A DNA stretch of 64,000 nucleotides from an uncultured Chloroflexota bacterium. Its GTDB lineage: Bacteria; Chloroflexota; Chloroflexia; Thermomicrobiales; UBA6265. Below the pieces are notes generated by a model. That model was not told the DNA's origin, made no database searches, and saw only the letters and a program-made list of their open reading frames with translations. The stretch covers positions 1-64,000 of the forward strand of contig CALGSZ010000057.1 of assembly GCA_937901745.1 (NCBI GenBank), in the 5' to 3' direction. The translations under genes and the position numbers were made by a program. Positions 23,411-32,425 of this stretch are shown here, one piece after another; the stretch's first letter is position 1; each line of letters starts with the position of its first letter.

Positions 23411-25111
23411 TCAACGGGTGCGAACTTCGATTCGCCCGGCGGATGACGGAATGCGACCCGGGAGCCAGCCGGGCGACGAGCGGATGGTGGCCGAGTCCAC
23501 GTACGGCAGCGATTGGAGGTAAGCAATGGCATCCGACTCGTCCTTGCCGGCGACCGCTTCGGCGATCGCTCGCCGCTCGTCCTCGGACACCAATGCGCGC
23601 GCCTGGGCCTCAACCCGCGCGCGATAACGCGGCGCATCATCGTCGCTCGCGGATGGATCGGCCGCGCTCCAGCGAATCGTCGCCGGGTCGATCTCGTAGC
23701 CTTCAGGCGCGCCGTTTGCCAGCACCCCGGCGATGGCATCGCGGATTGCCATCTCGTCAACCATCATCGCTGTCACGCGGGCGGACGCTCGCACCGAGAC
23801 GGTCGTTGCTTCCTCTCCCGCCGCCCGATCGAAGTCGAAGGTGATCTCGCCGGGCGCGACGGAGCCAGGCTCGATGATCTGGCCATCCTCGGCCGACCGG
23901 CTGCGCGCCTCGGCCAGTATCGCCTCCGTCGCCTGCCGCCGGAGCGATTCGAGATCTTCTTCCGAGACGACAGGGATCGTTCGATCGGTGCCGCCCGCGA
24001 TCGGCTCCCGGCGGTTACTGTAGAACACGCCATCTCGGAGACGCCCGGTCAACATCCCGATCTCTCGGTTGCCGACGGTTCCGGGCTCGACGGAGCGGAC
24101 CGTTGCCTCGGCTTGACCGGGTTGAGCGCCGTCACCCTTGGCCGCCGGGATCGTCACCGTATCGGTGAACTCGAACTCAATCCCCTCGAAGCTAGTGAAC
24201 CGCGTGCCCGCCTCGATTGTCACATCCTGAGGGGTGGTGTTTCGCAGGACGATCTTCCCGGTGGCGGTTGCGTCGCCAATCGTCTTGACACCTGTCGTCT
24301 GAAGTGACTGCTCGACGGTGACATCAAAGGCGACGGGCGTGGCCGCGATAGCGAAATCGACACCGGGTGGCGCCGAGTCGGAGGTGAGGAGCGCGTACGT
24401 CACCTCGCCCTGTATCGGTTGACGCCTGACTGTCAGCTCGACCGTCGCCCGCGTCAAGAAGAGCGATGCCAGCAGATAGGCGACCACCAGCACGACAGCG
24501 AGCCCCGCTGCCGCGATGATCGCCACCCGCCGATCGGCCGCGCTTAAACGGGCGAGGAGCTGGCCACGCTGTTCGCGCTCCTGAGCTGGCGCTTCGTCCT
24601 CGACCTCGGAAGCACGCTCGACCGCCAGCGCTACCTTGACGGCAGGCGGAATCGCGGCCGGCGCATCCGCCTTGTCCGGCTTTGCCTCCTGGCTGGCGGT
24701 TTTCGCTTCGCCGTTCGCGCTGGCAGGAGCGGCGGGCTCCTGGATCTGGCCAGCTGCAACCGGCTGAGCCTCAACTTTGCGCTCGGGAGCAGACTGCGCC
24801 TCGACGCGGCGAGCCGGGGTAGGTGGCGTCTGGACGCGGCGTGCCGGAGCGCGGTTGGTTGCGGTGCTCGGCGGGGCGATCGCGAGACCGAACATGGCGG
24901 CCAGTTGCTGCCGCAGCGGGTCGTCGGTCGCCACCGACACGTCGAGGCCATCGCGCTCGGCGGCGGTGCGCAGCGCTCGGAACTCACTAGCCGTCAGGAA
25001 GAGCGAGCTTGCCGGTGGAATCTCGAGGGCAATCGGTCCCTCGCCAGCCTGACGGAGACGCGCCAACACGTCCGGCAGCGCGTCGCTCTGCCCGACGGTG
25101 ATCGTCGTCAT
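23411..25111 (-). CDS. Baseplate J/gp47-like membrane-anchored protein
   Basis: A 566-residue protein with four parts: an N-terminal globular region (1-80), an Ala/Pro/Glu-rich linker (82-185), one transmembrane helix (about 196-219), and an extracellular domain. The latter (about 220-470) has the beta-rich pattern of baseplate-J-like proteins (VELTVRRQPIQGEV, GKIVLRNTTPQDVTIEAGTRF, VRSVEPGTVGN). Such chromosomal, phage-free homologues occur next to ruvX in Chloroflexota; their role is unknown. ATG at 25111 is chosen; a TTG at 25120 overlaps the alaS stop. Probably co-transcribed with alaS and ruvX. Confidence 0.75.
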   Translation of the reverse strand: MTTITVGQSDALPDVLARLRQAGEGPIALEIPPASSLFLTASEFRALRTAAERDGLDVSVATDDPLRQQLAAMFGLAIAPPSTATNRAPARRVQTPPTPARRVEAQSAPERKVEAQPVAAGQIQEPAAPASANGEAKTASQEAKPDKADAPAAIPPAVKVALAVERASEVEDEAPAQEREQRGQLLARLSAADRRVAIIAAAGLAVVLVVAYLLASLFLTRATVELTVRRQPIQGEVTYALLTSDSAPPGVDFAIAATPVAFDVTVEQSLQTTGVKTIGDATATGKIVLRNTTPQDVTIEAGTRFTSFEGIEFEFTDTVTIPAAKGDGAQPGQAEATVRSVEPGTVGNREIGMLTGRLRDGVFYSNRREPIAGGTDRTIPVVSEEDLESLRRQATEAILAEARSRSAEDGQIIEPGSVAPGEITFDFDRAAGEEATTVSVRASARVTAMMVDEMAIRDAIAGVLANGAPEGYEIDPATIRWSAADPSASDDDAPRYRARVEAQARALVSEDERRAIAEAVAGKDESDAIAYLQSLPYVDSATIRSSPGWLPGRIPSSAGRIEVRTR

Positions 25112-25116
25112 CGCCG

Positions 25117-27804
25117 TCAATGACTCAGCCCGCGCCGAACGATGTCGGTTACGGCGGCCAGCGCCGCATCCAGCTTGGAGGCGTCCTTGCCGCCGCCTTC
25201 GGCGAGGTCCGGCCGTCCACCGCCGCGGCCATCGATCAGCGTCGCCGCCTCTCTTACTACGTCACCGGCGCGGACGCCGCGCTGGACGATATCCGGAGTA
25301 ACCATCGTCAGGAGGCTCGGACGGCCATCAATGACGGTGCCGAGAACGATGACGCCGGAACCGAGCCGATCCCGTAGCCGGTCGCCGAGCTGGCGCAGGC
25401 TGTCCTTGGAGTCGACGTCGACGCGCGCGGCGAGCACCTTCGTCCCATCAACGGAGACCGCCCGCTCGAGTAGATCTCCCGCCCGCGCACCAGCGATCTG
25501 CGAGCGCAAGCGAGCGATCTCACGCTCGGCAGAGCGGAGCCGCTCCTGCAGCGCTTCGACGGAGTCGGGGATCTCCGCCCAGGGGATGCGCAACTCGCGG
25601 GCGACCTGTTCAAGCGTCTGCTGCTGCCGCAAGATGCGGTCGATCGCGGCCTCGCCCGTGAGCGCCTCGATCCGGCGCACGCCAGCCGCTACGCTCCCTT
25701 CCGAGACGATGACGAACGGGCCGATTTCGCCCGTGTGCGAGACGTGCGTGCCGCCGCACAGCTCCTTGGAGAAGCCGTCGACCTCGATGACGCGGACGAT
25801 GTCGCCGTACTTCTCGCCGAACAGCGCCATCGCGCCGGACGCGACCGCCTCCTTGAACGGCATGTACGTCGCCGTGACGGGCGAGTCGGCCAGGATGCGC
25901 TCGTTGACGATGCGCGTCACGCGCTCCAGCTGATCCGGCTGCATCGGATCGAGACAGGTGAAGTCGAAGCGCAGCCGATCCGGCGCCACGAGCGAGCCGG
26001 CCTGGTGCGTCTCCTCGCCGAGCACGATCCGCAGCGCGCGGTGGAGTAGGTGCGTCGCGGTGTGGTTCCGGCGAATCGCCCGTCGGCGTGGTTCGTCAAT
26101 GCGCGCCCGCGCCTTCTCGCCGGTCTTGACGAAGCCCTCGGCGACGATGCCACGGTGGACGTGCAGCTCCGGTGTCGGCTTGAAGGTGTCGTCAATGTTG
26201 ATGACGCCAGTATCGGTCCGGATCCACCCGGTGTCGCCGACCTGACCGCCGGACTCGCCATAGAACGGCGTGCGGTCGAGAATGACCTCAACCGCCTGTC
26301 CCGCCTCGGCGACGGTGAGTGGACCGTCCGGGCCAAGCAGGCCGAGGATCGTGGCCTCTGCCTCGGATTCGGTGTAGCCGACGAATTCGGTGCGGGTCGA
26401 GATCGAGGCATAGAGACCGGCGCGGTCGCGCATCGCGTCCTTGAACGCCTCGCTGCCGCGGCTCGCCGCGCGCTGAGCGGCCATCGCCCGATCGAAGCCT
26501 GCCTGGTCGACCTCCAGCCCCTGCTCGCGGGCGAGCTCGACCGTCAGGTCGTAGGGGAAGCCGTAGGTGTCGTAGAGGCGGAAGACTTCCTCGCCGGGGA
26601 GGACCAGGTTCTGCACTTCCGCCGCGCCTTCGGCCCGCGCCGAGCGCTGCAGATCCTCGACCAGCGCCTGGAACCGCGCCATGCCGGCGGAGAGGGTTCG
26701 GCCAAACGTCTCCTCCTCGTGCGTCAGTACCCGCTCGATCTGCGGGCGCCGCTCGCGCAGGTTGGGATAGTCGTCGCCGAACTGGCCGATCACCACATCC
26801 GCCATCTCGGCGAGGAAGGGCTTGTCCAACCCGAGCCGGCGACCGTGCCGAATCGCCCGGCGCAGGATGCGGCGCAGCACGTAGGAGCGGCCTTCGTTGC
26901 CGGGCAGGACGCCATCCGCGATCAGGAATGTCGCTCCACGCGAATGGTCGGCGATGACGCGCAGCGCCCGGTCGGCTTGCTCGTCACTGCCATAGCGCAC
27001 GCCGGCTAACCCGGCCGCCCGCTGAATGATCGCCTGGTAGAGATCGGTGTCGTAGATGGAGCGGGCGCCTTGCATCAGCATGGTCAGCCGCTCCAAGCCC
27101 ATACCGGTGTCGACGTTCTTGCGAGGCAGCGGTGTGCGGGTGCCATCCGGAGCCTGGTAGAACTCCATGAAGACGTTGTTCCAGACCTCCAGAAAGCGGT
27201 CGCTCTCACCGGGGCCGCCGTTCCCGCCGCCGAACTCCGGGCCAAGGTCGAAATAGATCTCGGAGTCCGGGCCGTTGGGGCCGGTGGCGCCGACGGGGCC
27301 CCACCAGTTGTCCTCGAGCTTACCGATTCGCTCCTCCGGCACGCCGATCTCGTCCCGCCAGATCCGGTACGCCTCCTCATCGTCCGGGTGGACGGTCGGG
27401 TACAGCCGCTCGGGGTCGAGCCCCATGACCTCCGTCAGGAACTCCCAGGACCAGGCCAGCGACTCCCGCTTGAAGTAGTCGCCGATGGAGAAGTTGCCGA
27501 GCATGAAGAAGAAGGTGCAGTGGCTTTCGTCGCCGACCTCGTCGATGTCAACGGTGCGGAAGCATTTCTGGACGGAACAGAGACGGGGCGCGGGAGGAGT
27601 CTCCAAGCCCAAGAAGAAGGGCGTCATCTGCTGCATTCCGGCGGTCGTCAGCAGGACCGTCGGATCGTTATGCGGCACGAGCGACGAGCTTGGCATCTCG
27701 ACGTGCCCGCGCTCGACGAAAAAATCAATGAAAGCCCGGCGCACTTCCGCGCCGCTCATCCATCGGTGGCCGTGAGAGGGCCGCTCACTTTGACCGTTGC
27801 CCAT
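25117..27804 (-). CDS. alaS: Alanine--tRNA ligase
   Basis: An 895-residue full-length enzyme that charges tRNA-Ala. Class II catalytic core at the N-terminus (FFVERGHVEMPSSSLVPHNDPTVLLTTAGMQQ is motif 1 region), editing domain with RRNHTATHLLH and CGGTHVSHTG (zinc His and Cys), and a C-terminal oligomerisation/DHHA1 domain with RGGGRPDLAEGGGKD. Start at 27804 has GAGGA nine bases upstream; the longer 914-residue form and a shorter start at 27759 lack good sites. A CRP-like palindrome lies 65 bases upstream. Confidence 0.96.
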   Translation of the reverse strand: MGNGQSERPSHGHRWMSGAEVRRAFIDFFVERGHVEMPSSSLVPHNDPTVLLTTAGMQQMTPFFLGLETPPAPRLCSVQKCFRTVDIDEVGDESHCTFFFMLGNFSIGDYFKRESLAWSWEFLTEVMGLDPERLYPTVHPDDEEAYRIWRDEIGVPEERIGKLEDNWWGPVGATGPNGPDSEIYFDLGPEFGGGNGGPGESDRFLEVWNNVFMEFYQAPDGTRTPLPRKNVDTGMGLERLTMLMQGARSIYDTDLYQAIIQRAAGLAGVRYGSDEQADRALRVIADHSRGATFLIADGVLPGNEGRSYVLRRILRRAIRHGRRLGLDKPFLAEMADVVIGQFGDDYPNLRERRPQIERVLTHEEETFGRTLSAGMARFQALVEDLQRSARAEGAAEVQNLVLPGEEVFRLYDTYGFPYDLTVELAREQGLEVDQAGFDRAMAAQRAASRGSEAFKDAMRDRAGLYASISTRTEFVGYTESEAEATILGLLGPDGPLTVAEAGQAVEVILDRTPFYGESGGQVGDTGWIRTDTGVINIDDTFKPTPELHVHRGIVAEGFVKTGEKARARIDEPRRRAIRRNHTATHLLHRALRIVLGEETHQAGSLVAPDRLRFDFTCLDPMQPDQLERVTRIVNERILADSPVTATYMPFKEAVASGAMALFGEKYGDIVRVIEVDGFSKELCGGTHVSHTGEIGPFVIVSEGSVAAGVRRIEALTGEAAIDRILRQQQTLEQVARELRIPWAEIPDSVEALQERLRSAEREIARLRSQIAGARAGDLLERAVSVDGTKVLAARVDVDSKDSLRQLGDRLRDRLGSGVIVLGTVIDGRPSLLTMVTPDIVQRGVRAGDVVREAATLIDGRGGGRPDLAEGGGKDASKLDAALAAVTDIVRRGLSH

Positions 27805-27868
27805 TCCGCTGTCGTCCTCTGAATGCTGCCCGCAGGCCGCTGTCCTCTGACCGCCGCCCACGCGATAT

Positions 27869-27884
27869 TGTGAGACGGATCACA
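27869..27884. promoter_or_regulatory. CRP/FNR-type palindrome upstream of alaS
   Basis: TGTGA-GACGGA-TCACA is a perfect match to the TGTGA-N6-TCACA core recognised by CRP-family regulators. It lies 65 bases before the alaS ATG. No CRP-family regulator is encoded in the window. Confidence 0.45.
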
Positions 27885-28035
27885 GAGTCGAACCTTGATT
27901 GTGCCAGAGCCACAGAGCCGCAAGCAACCAACGTGCCGCGCGCCGACCCGAGGAACGGACCGGCGCACGGTGATGCCGAATACATGAAGCGAGCGTGGCC
28001 ATCAGGCGCAGAGACGAGTGGCGAACCAGATCCGA

Positions 28036-30066
28036 CTACGCGACGCGGCGAGCTTGCTCGCCGGGCGGCGGCGCGTCGGCGACGATGTCATGCCGCTCGC
28101 CATGGAACGGCACGCCCTTCAGGCGCAAGTTCCGGCCGTGTGGTAGCGGATCGGCCAGGAGTCCAGTGGGTCCCGGCTCGACACCGGCCAACTGCTGGAG
28201 CAGATGAATGACGCTGCCGGCGGCCCAGGCTTGCGGCGAGCAGGCGACTGGGTAGTCCACCGGGAACGGCGTCGCGTTCCGGTCATAGCCGCAGAAGAGC
28301 TCCGGCAGGCGATGACCATCGAACCAGCGAGTCGCCGCCAGCAGGCCATCGGCAACCTCGATCGCCTCCCGGCGGTAGCCGTAGCGGCGGAAGCCAGCGA
28401 CGATCAGCGCCGTGTCGTGCGGCCAGACGCTTCCGTTGTGGTAGCTCGTCGGGTTGTAGGCGCGCATGCCAGTCGCCATCGTTCGAATTCCCCAACCCGA
28501 GAAGCAATCGGGCGCCATCAACCGCTCGACGACACGCCCGGCGTAGGGCTCGTCCACCGCGCCCGACCAGAGGAGATGACCGGGATTCGAGGTGATGCTG
28601 TCCACCGGGCGCTTGTGCCGATCGAGCGCGAGCGCGTAAAAGCCTTGGTCCGGCATCCAGAACGCCTCGTGCACGGTCTGCTTCAGCCGCTGAGCCTCGG
28701 CGCGCAGCCGCGCGGCATCCTCTGGCCGCCCGAGCGCATCGTAGAGATCGGCCATGCTGCACTTGGCGGCGTAGACATAACCCTGGACCTCGATGAGGGC
28801 AATTGGCGGCTCCGCGATGCGACCATCGGCGAAGCGAACGCTGTCCCAAGAGTCCTTCCAACCCTGGTTCTCGAGGCCGTGGCGGGAGCGGCGGTGGTAT
28901 TCGATCAGGCCATCGCCGTCCATGTCGCCGTGAGCATCAAGCCAGCGAAGCGCCCGCTCGGCGGCCGGCAGCAGCTCCTCGATGAGATTCCGGTCTCCCG
29001 TCCAGCGGAACGTTTCGGCCAGGAGGAGCAGCCAGAGCGGCGTGGCATCTGCCGTCCCGTAGTAGCGAGCGTGCGGGATCATCCCGGCCTCGGCGAGCGC
29101 GCCAAACCGGACCTCGTGTGGCATCTTGCCCGGCTCGGCATCGCGGAAGGCGCTCGCGCGACGAGCCTGATAGGCGGCAAGGGTGCGAAGCGTGCCGGTG
29201 GCGAGGCGCGGTCCGAGCATGAGCGTCTGCAGACTCGTGATCAGGGCGTCGCGGCCGAAGATGGCCAGATACCATGGGATGCCGGCCGCCGGGATCACGT
29301 GTCCGCTGCTCAGCGCCAGCTCGAGCGCGGCCAGATCGCGCACCGAGCGGTCAAATGCCAGGTGAAGATCGAGATCACTCGTCTCGAGCGTCGGCAGGTG
29401 TCGCAGCCAGTCGGTCAGCGGCTCTTCCGCCGAGGCGTGCGCGATCGGCACGGGCCCCACCGTCGCGGGATAGGGCACTGACCACTCGACGCGGACCTCG
29501 AGCGTCCAAGTTTCGCCGGGCTCGAGGTGGACCGGGAAGTGCGCGACCCCACGGCGAACCGAATCCGGCGCGTGCGAGAACCGCACGCGTGTCCGCCGGT
29601 TCTGATTGCGGCTGAGATCGGCGAAGACGATCGGCGCATCCGCTGTGCGGAGAAGACGCCGGCGCCCTGGCCGCGACATCACGTGCGACCGGACCTCAAA
29701 GATGTCCGCGTAATCCGCATCAAATGCAAGTGTTAGATGAATATCGGCGGGTGTATCCCCACGGTTCGTCAGCGAGATCGTCTCCGTGAACGCGTGGTTG
29801 ATCCGCCGGCGCCGCACGCACTCGATCGTGTGCGCGTGAATATCTCCAAAGGCCGGATTCGTCGCGTAGATATGCGCTTCCGAGTGGTGCACCGGACCCG
29901 AGCGGAGAAGGAGCGGAACGCTCCCGTTCAATCGCAGCGCGTACCGAGAGAGGAAGCGCGTATCGGCAACGTACAGGCCGTGATCGCTGCCGGCGGCAAT
30001 ATCACCGTGCGCGTCCGTGACGACGAACGCGTGTCCCGCCGCCGTGGTTAAGTCCAGGCGAGTCAT
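28036..30066 (-). CDS. Amylo-alpha-1,6-glucosidase / glycogen debranching enzyme-like protein
   Basis: A 676-residue protein with a GDE N-terminal beta-sandwich domain (about 1-210: HAFVVTDAHGDIAAGSDHGLYVADTRFLSRY) and an (alpha/alpha)6-barrel C-terminal domain with AAGIPWYLAIFGRDALITSLQ, the family hallmark, and GSVWPHDTALIVAGFRRYG. Such enzymes hydrolyse alpha-1,6 branches of glycogen or related glucans; related members act on other glycosides. No signal peptide. It stands alone, divergent from ftsY, and distant from the glycogen cluster at 45782-58892. Confidence 0.85.
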   Translation of the reverse strand: MTRLDLTTAAGHAFVVTDAHGDIAAGSDHGLYVADTRFLSRYALRLNGSVPLLLRSGPVHHSEAHIYATNPAFGDIHAHTIECVRRRRINHAFTETISLTNRGDTPADIHLTLAFDADYADIFEVRSHVMSRPGRRRLLRTADAPIVFADLSRNQNRRTRVRFSHAPDSVRRGVAHFPVHLEPGETWTLEVRVEWSVPYPATVGPVPIAHASAEEPLTDWLRHLPTLETSDLDLHLAFDRSVRDLAALELALSSGHVIPAAGIPWYLAIFGRDALITSLQTLMLGPRLATGTLRTLAAYQARRASAFRDAEPGKMPHEVRFGALAEAGMIPHARYYGTADATPLWLLLLAETFRWTGDRNLIEELLPAAERALRWLDAHGDMDGDGLIEYHRRSRHGLENQGWKDSWDSVRFADGRIAEPPIALIEVQGYVYAAKCSMADLYDALGRPEDAARLRAEAQRLKQTVHEAFWMPDQGFYALALDRHKRPVDSITSNPGHLLWSGAVDEPYAGRVVERLMAPDCFSGWGIRTMATGMRAYNPTSYHNGSVWPHDTALIVAGFRRYGYRREAIEVADGLLAATRWFDGHRLPELFCGYDRNATPFPVDYPVACSPQAWAAGSVIHLLQQLAGVEPGPTGLLADPLPHGRNLRLKGVPFHGERHDIVADAPPPGEQARRVA

Positions 30067-30382
30067 AGCTCTCTATGCAACCTTTCGAAATTTGCTGGAA
30101 TTCACCCGATCGCTGTCCCGTTTCGCCTCGGTAGCTGGTCGTTTACCGGGCTGTTTGCGTGTGTCGGCGCGGCGGGGCTGCTGCGCCGAATCACACCGGG
30201 CTTTGCGAGGTAGTTTGACGTGGTATGACGTTACACCGAACCGCTAGGCGGCTATCGCCCGCGTGGTTCGGCAACTATTATACTTTATGTGCGTCGCCTT
30301 GGGCGGCGCATCTTCATGTTGGCCTCCCGCGCGATCGGCTCAACGTTCCAAGGGCCGGTCGTGACTGTCAGGAGTCACCGCC
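30067..30382. other. Divergent intergenic region between debranching enzyme and ftsY
   Basis: 316 bases without a gene. An AT-rich patch ATTATACTTTAT (30277-30288) gives possible -10 hexamers (TATTAT 30276-30281, TATACT 30279-30284) for ftsY, but no -35 stands at the right distance. I see no structured RNA. Confidence 0.4.
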
Positions 30383-31348
30383 TTGGTATTCAGTCGACTT
30401 TTCCGGCGCCGCTCCGAGCCCGACGTTCAACTCGAAAAAGGGCTCGAGAAGACGCGGCGCAGCGTTTTCAGCGAGATTTCTCGCCTTTTTGAGCGCGGTT
30501 CGCTCGACGAGGAGCTGTACGAGGACTTGGAAATGCTCCTCATCCAGGCCGATGTCGGCTGGGATGTGAGCCAGCGACTCGTCGAAGAGCTACGTGAGCG
30601 CGTCAAGCGCGATGGGATCACCGATCCGGCGCAGGCCCGCGAGATCCTCCGCTACGAGATGATCGAGCTGCTGGAGCTGGCCACGCGCAACCGGAAGGTC
30701 AAGATCCTTCAGCGCGGCGTGCCCTGGGTGATCATGGTCGTCGGCGTCAACGGCGTGGGCAAGACGACGTCAATCGCCAAGCTGGCCGCGTATCACCAGC
30801 GGTTCGGCCGCTCCGTCATGCTCGCGGCTGGCGACACCTTCCGCGCCGCGGCGATCGATCAGCTCAAGATCTGGGGCGACCGGCTCAACGTGCCGGTCAT
30901 CGCCCACGCTCCGGGCGCGGATCCTGGCGCCGTCGTCTTCGATGCCATGCAGGCGGCGCACAATCGCGGCATGGACGTGCTGATCGTCGATACCGCCGGC
31001 CGCTTGCACACGAAGTACAACCTGATGGCCGAGCTGGCGAAGATTCGCAAGGTCATGCAGCGCCACGTCGAAGAGGCTCCGCAGGAAGTCTTGCTCGTCA
31101 TCGACGCGACGACCGGGCAGAACGGGCTCGTCCAAGCCAAGACGTTCGCCGAATCGGTGGACATCACCGACATCATGATCGCCAAGCTGGACGGGACGGC
31201 GAAGGGAGGCATCGCCTTTGCCGTCGCCAAGGAGCTGGGCATCCCCATCTCCTACGTGGGCACCGGCGAGAAGGCGACCGATCTGGCCGAGTTCCACCCG
31301 GAGAAGTACGTCGACGCGCTCTTCTTCGGCGCCGAAGAAGGCCTCTAG
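30383..31348 (+). CDS. ftsY: Signal recognition particle receptor FtsY
   Basis: A 321-residue SRP GTPase that docks ribosome-SRP complexes at the membrane. The N domain (about 1-100) has the four-helix pattern. G motifs are GVNGVGKTTSIAKLA, DTAGR, and AKLDGTAKGG where TKLDG is usual. The acidic A domain is missing apart from a short basic tail (MVFSRLFRRRSEP), as in many Gram-positive and Chloroflexota forms, which then bind lipid through the N-terminal helix. TTG start, preceded by AGGAGT seven bases away. A very long terminator follows. Confidence 0.95.
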   Translation: MVFSRLFRRRSEPDVQLEKGLEKTRRSVFSEISRLFERGSLDEELYEDLEMLLIQADVGWDVSQRLVEELRERVKRDGITDPAQAREILRYEMIELLELATRNRKVKILQRGVPWVIMVVGVNGVGKTTSIAKLAAYHQRFGRSVMLAAGDTFRAAAIDQLKIWGDRLNVPVIAHAPGADPGAVVFDAMQAAHNRGMDVLIVDTAGRLHTKYNLMAELAKIRKVMQRHVEEAPQEVLLVIDATTGQNGLVQAKTFAESVDITDIMIAKLDGTAKGGIAFAVAKELGIPISYVGTGEKATDLAEFHPEKYVDALFFGAEEGL

Positions 31349-31406
31349 TGTCCGGTCGCACCGGCGCCAGTCCACCGTCGAGCGCCGGTTAGCGCGCTCT
31401 TTCGTC

Positions 31407-31458
31407 AAGCAGATCGGCGTCGACCGCCGGTAGCGTGGCGGCCGACGCCGATCTGCTT
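31407..31458. terminator. Long rho-independent-type terminator after ftsY
   Basis: The 16-base arm AAGCAGATCGGCGTCG (31407-31422) pairs with 31443-31458. After one mismatch the stem continues with CCGCC/GGCGG (31424-31428 and 31437-31441), closing on an eight-base loop. TTTCTCAGTTTCTC follows the arm. It also serves the convergent small membrane gene ending at 31492. Confidence 0.85.
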
Positions 31459-31491
31459 TCTCAGTTTCTCGAAATCGCTAGGAACCGAGAC

Positions 31492-31788
31492 CTATAGGAA
31501 ATGGCGGCGACGACGTGAGGACCGCGTGTCGCTCGTCGTCCATTCGCTCTCGATCAAGCGGGCCCGGCGAGCGCGGACACGCACCAAGCGCCACCGGAAT
31601 GCCAACGGTCCCGCAATGGCCACCGCGCCAATGATGAGCCAGGGCCAGCCGACGATCGCGGCATACGCGCCGGCTTCGGATGACCACGCGACGATGAAGA
31701 CGACGGCGATGACCGCCACCTGAAAGGCGAACAGGATGGCGAGCGAGATTTTCAGCATGGAGAAGTAGCGTTCGGGATGCTCGTCCAC
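31492..31788 (-). CDS. Small membrane protein, two predicted helices
   Basis: A 98-residue protein of unknown function. Helix 1 is AILFAFQVAVIAVVFIVAW and helix 2 is GWPWLIIGAVAIAGPLAFRW; the C-terminal tail is highly basic (RRARL, RRRRHF), so it should lie in the cytoplasm. GTG at 31788 has GGAG eight bases upstream; GTG at 31815 is an alternative. It lies 243 bases after the rhodanese gene and may be a separate unit. Confidence 0.55.
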   Translation of the reverse strand: MDEHPERYFSMLKISLAILFAFQVAVIAVVFIVAWSSEAGAYAAIVGWPWLIIGAVAIAGPLAFRWRLVRVRARRARLIESEWTTSDTRSSRRRRHFL

Positions 31789-32031
31789 CGCCAGTTCTCC
31801 GCCTAGCGCTGCCACTCCGCCGCGAGCGCCGCGCCGATGGTTCTCGCAAGGCGTCGCTCGCGGCTACAGCTCTCAGGATACACCGGGTGTCCACCGTCGC
31901 CGTCCGAGACGTGGCAGTCGCGCAAGATCAGCGAGGCAATCCTAACGACACTCAAATAGGAATGGGCGCCCGCCTGGAGCAGACGCCCATCGTGGCCTAC
32001 GTTCGGTGTCGTGTCGAGCGAGGTCGGAATA

Positions 32032-32382
32032 CTACTCGATCGGCTGGCCGGCTTCGACCCAGGCGATCATCCCGCCGGTGAGGTTCTTGACGTTCTGAAA
32101 CCCGCTCCGGATCAGGAACTCTGTCGCCTTGGCACTGCGATTCCCGGAGCGGCAGACGAGGACGGCCGGTTTGTCGGGGTCGATCTCGCCGGTGCGGATC
32201 GGGAGTTCGCCCAGGGGAATCAGCCGCGCGCCGGCAATATGGCCAGCGGCGTACTCCTCCGGCTCGCGCACGTCAATGATTTGCAGCTCTTCGCCGGCCG
32301 CCTGGTCGCGCACCAGGGTGGCGACATCGGTTTCCGGCACTGCAGGCTTGTTGCCGAAAAGATGGCTCAGCAAGGTTTCCAA
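32032..32382 (-). CDS. Single-domain rhodanese
   Basis: A 116-residue sulfurtransferase. IIDVREPEEYAAGHIAGA is the rhodanese core, and VLVCRSGNRSAKA holds the active-site Cys77 with the CxxGxRS loop typical of GlpE-like enzymes. It moves sulfane sulfur from persulfides or thiosulfate to acceptors such as thiols or cyanide. It is 43 bases after the CstB-like gene and likely the last gene of the persulfide operon. Confidence 0.88.
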   Translation of the reverse strand: METLLSHLFGNKPAVPETDVATLVRDQAAGEELQIIDVREPEEYAAGHIAGARLIPLGELPIRTGEIDPDKPAVLVCRSGNRSAKATEFLIRSGFQNVKNLTGGMIAWVEAGQPIE

Positions 32383-32425
32383 CTCCTCATGCGACCTGGG
32401 CTCGCAACGCGCATCCGCGCGGCGG

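Noticed and set aside
27885..27905. tRNA T-arm on the minus strand before alaS (GGTTCGACTC)
   Set aside because: The flanking bases do not pair as a T-stem, and no acceptor, D- or anticodon arm is found around it.
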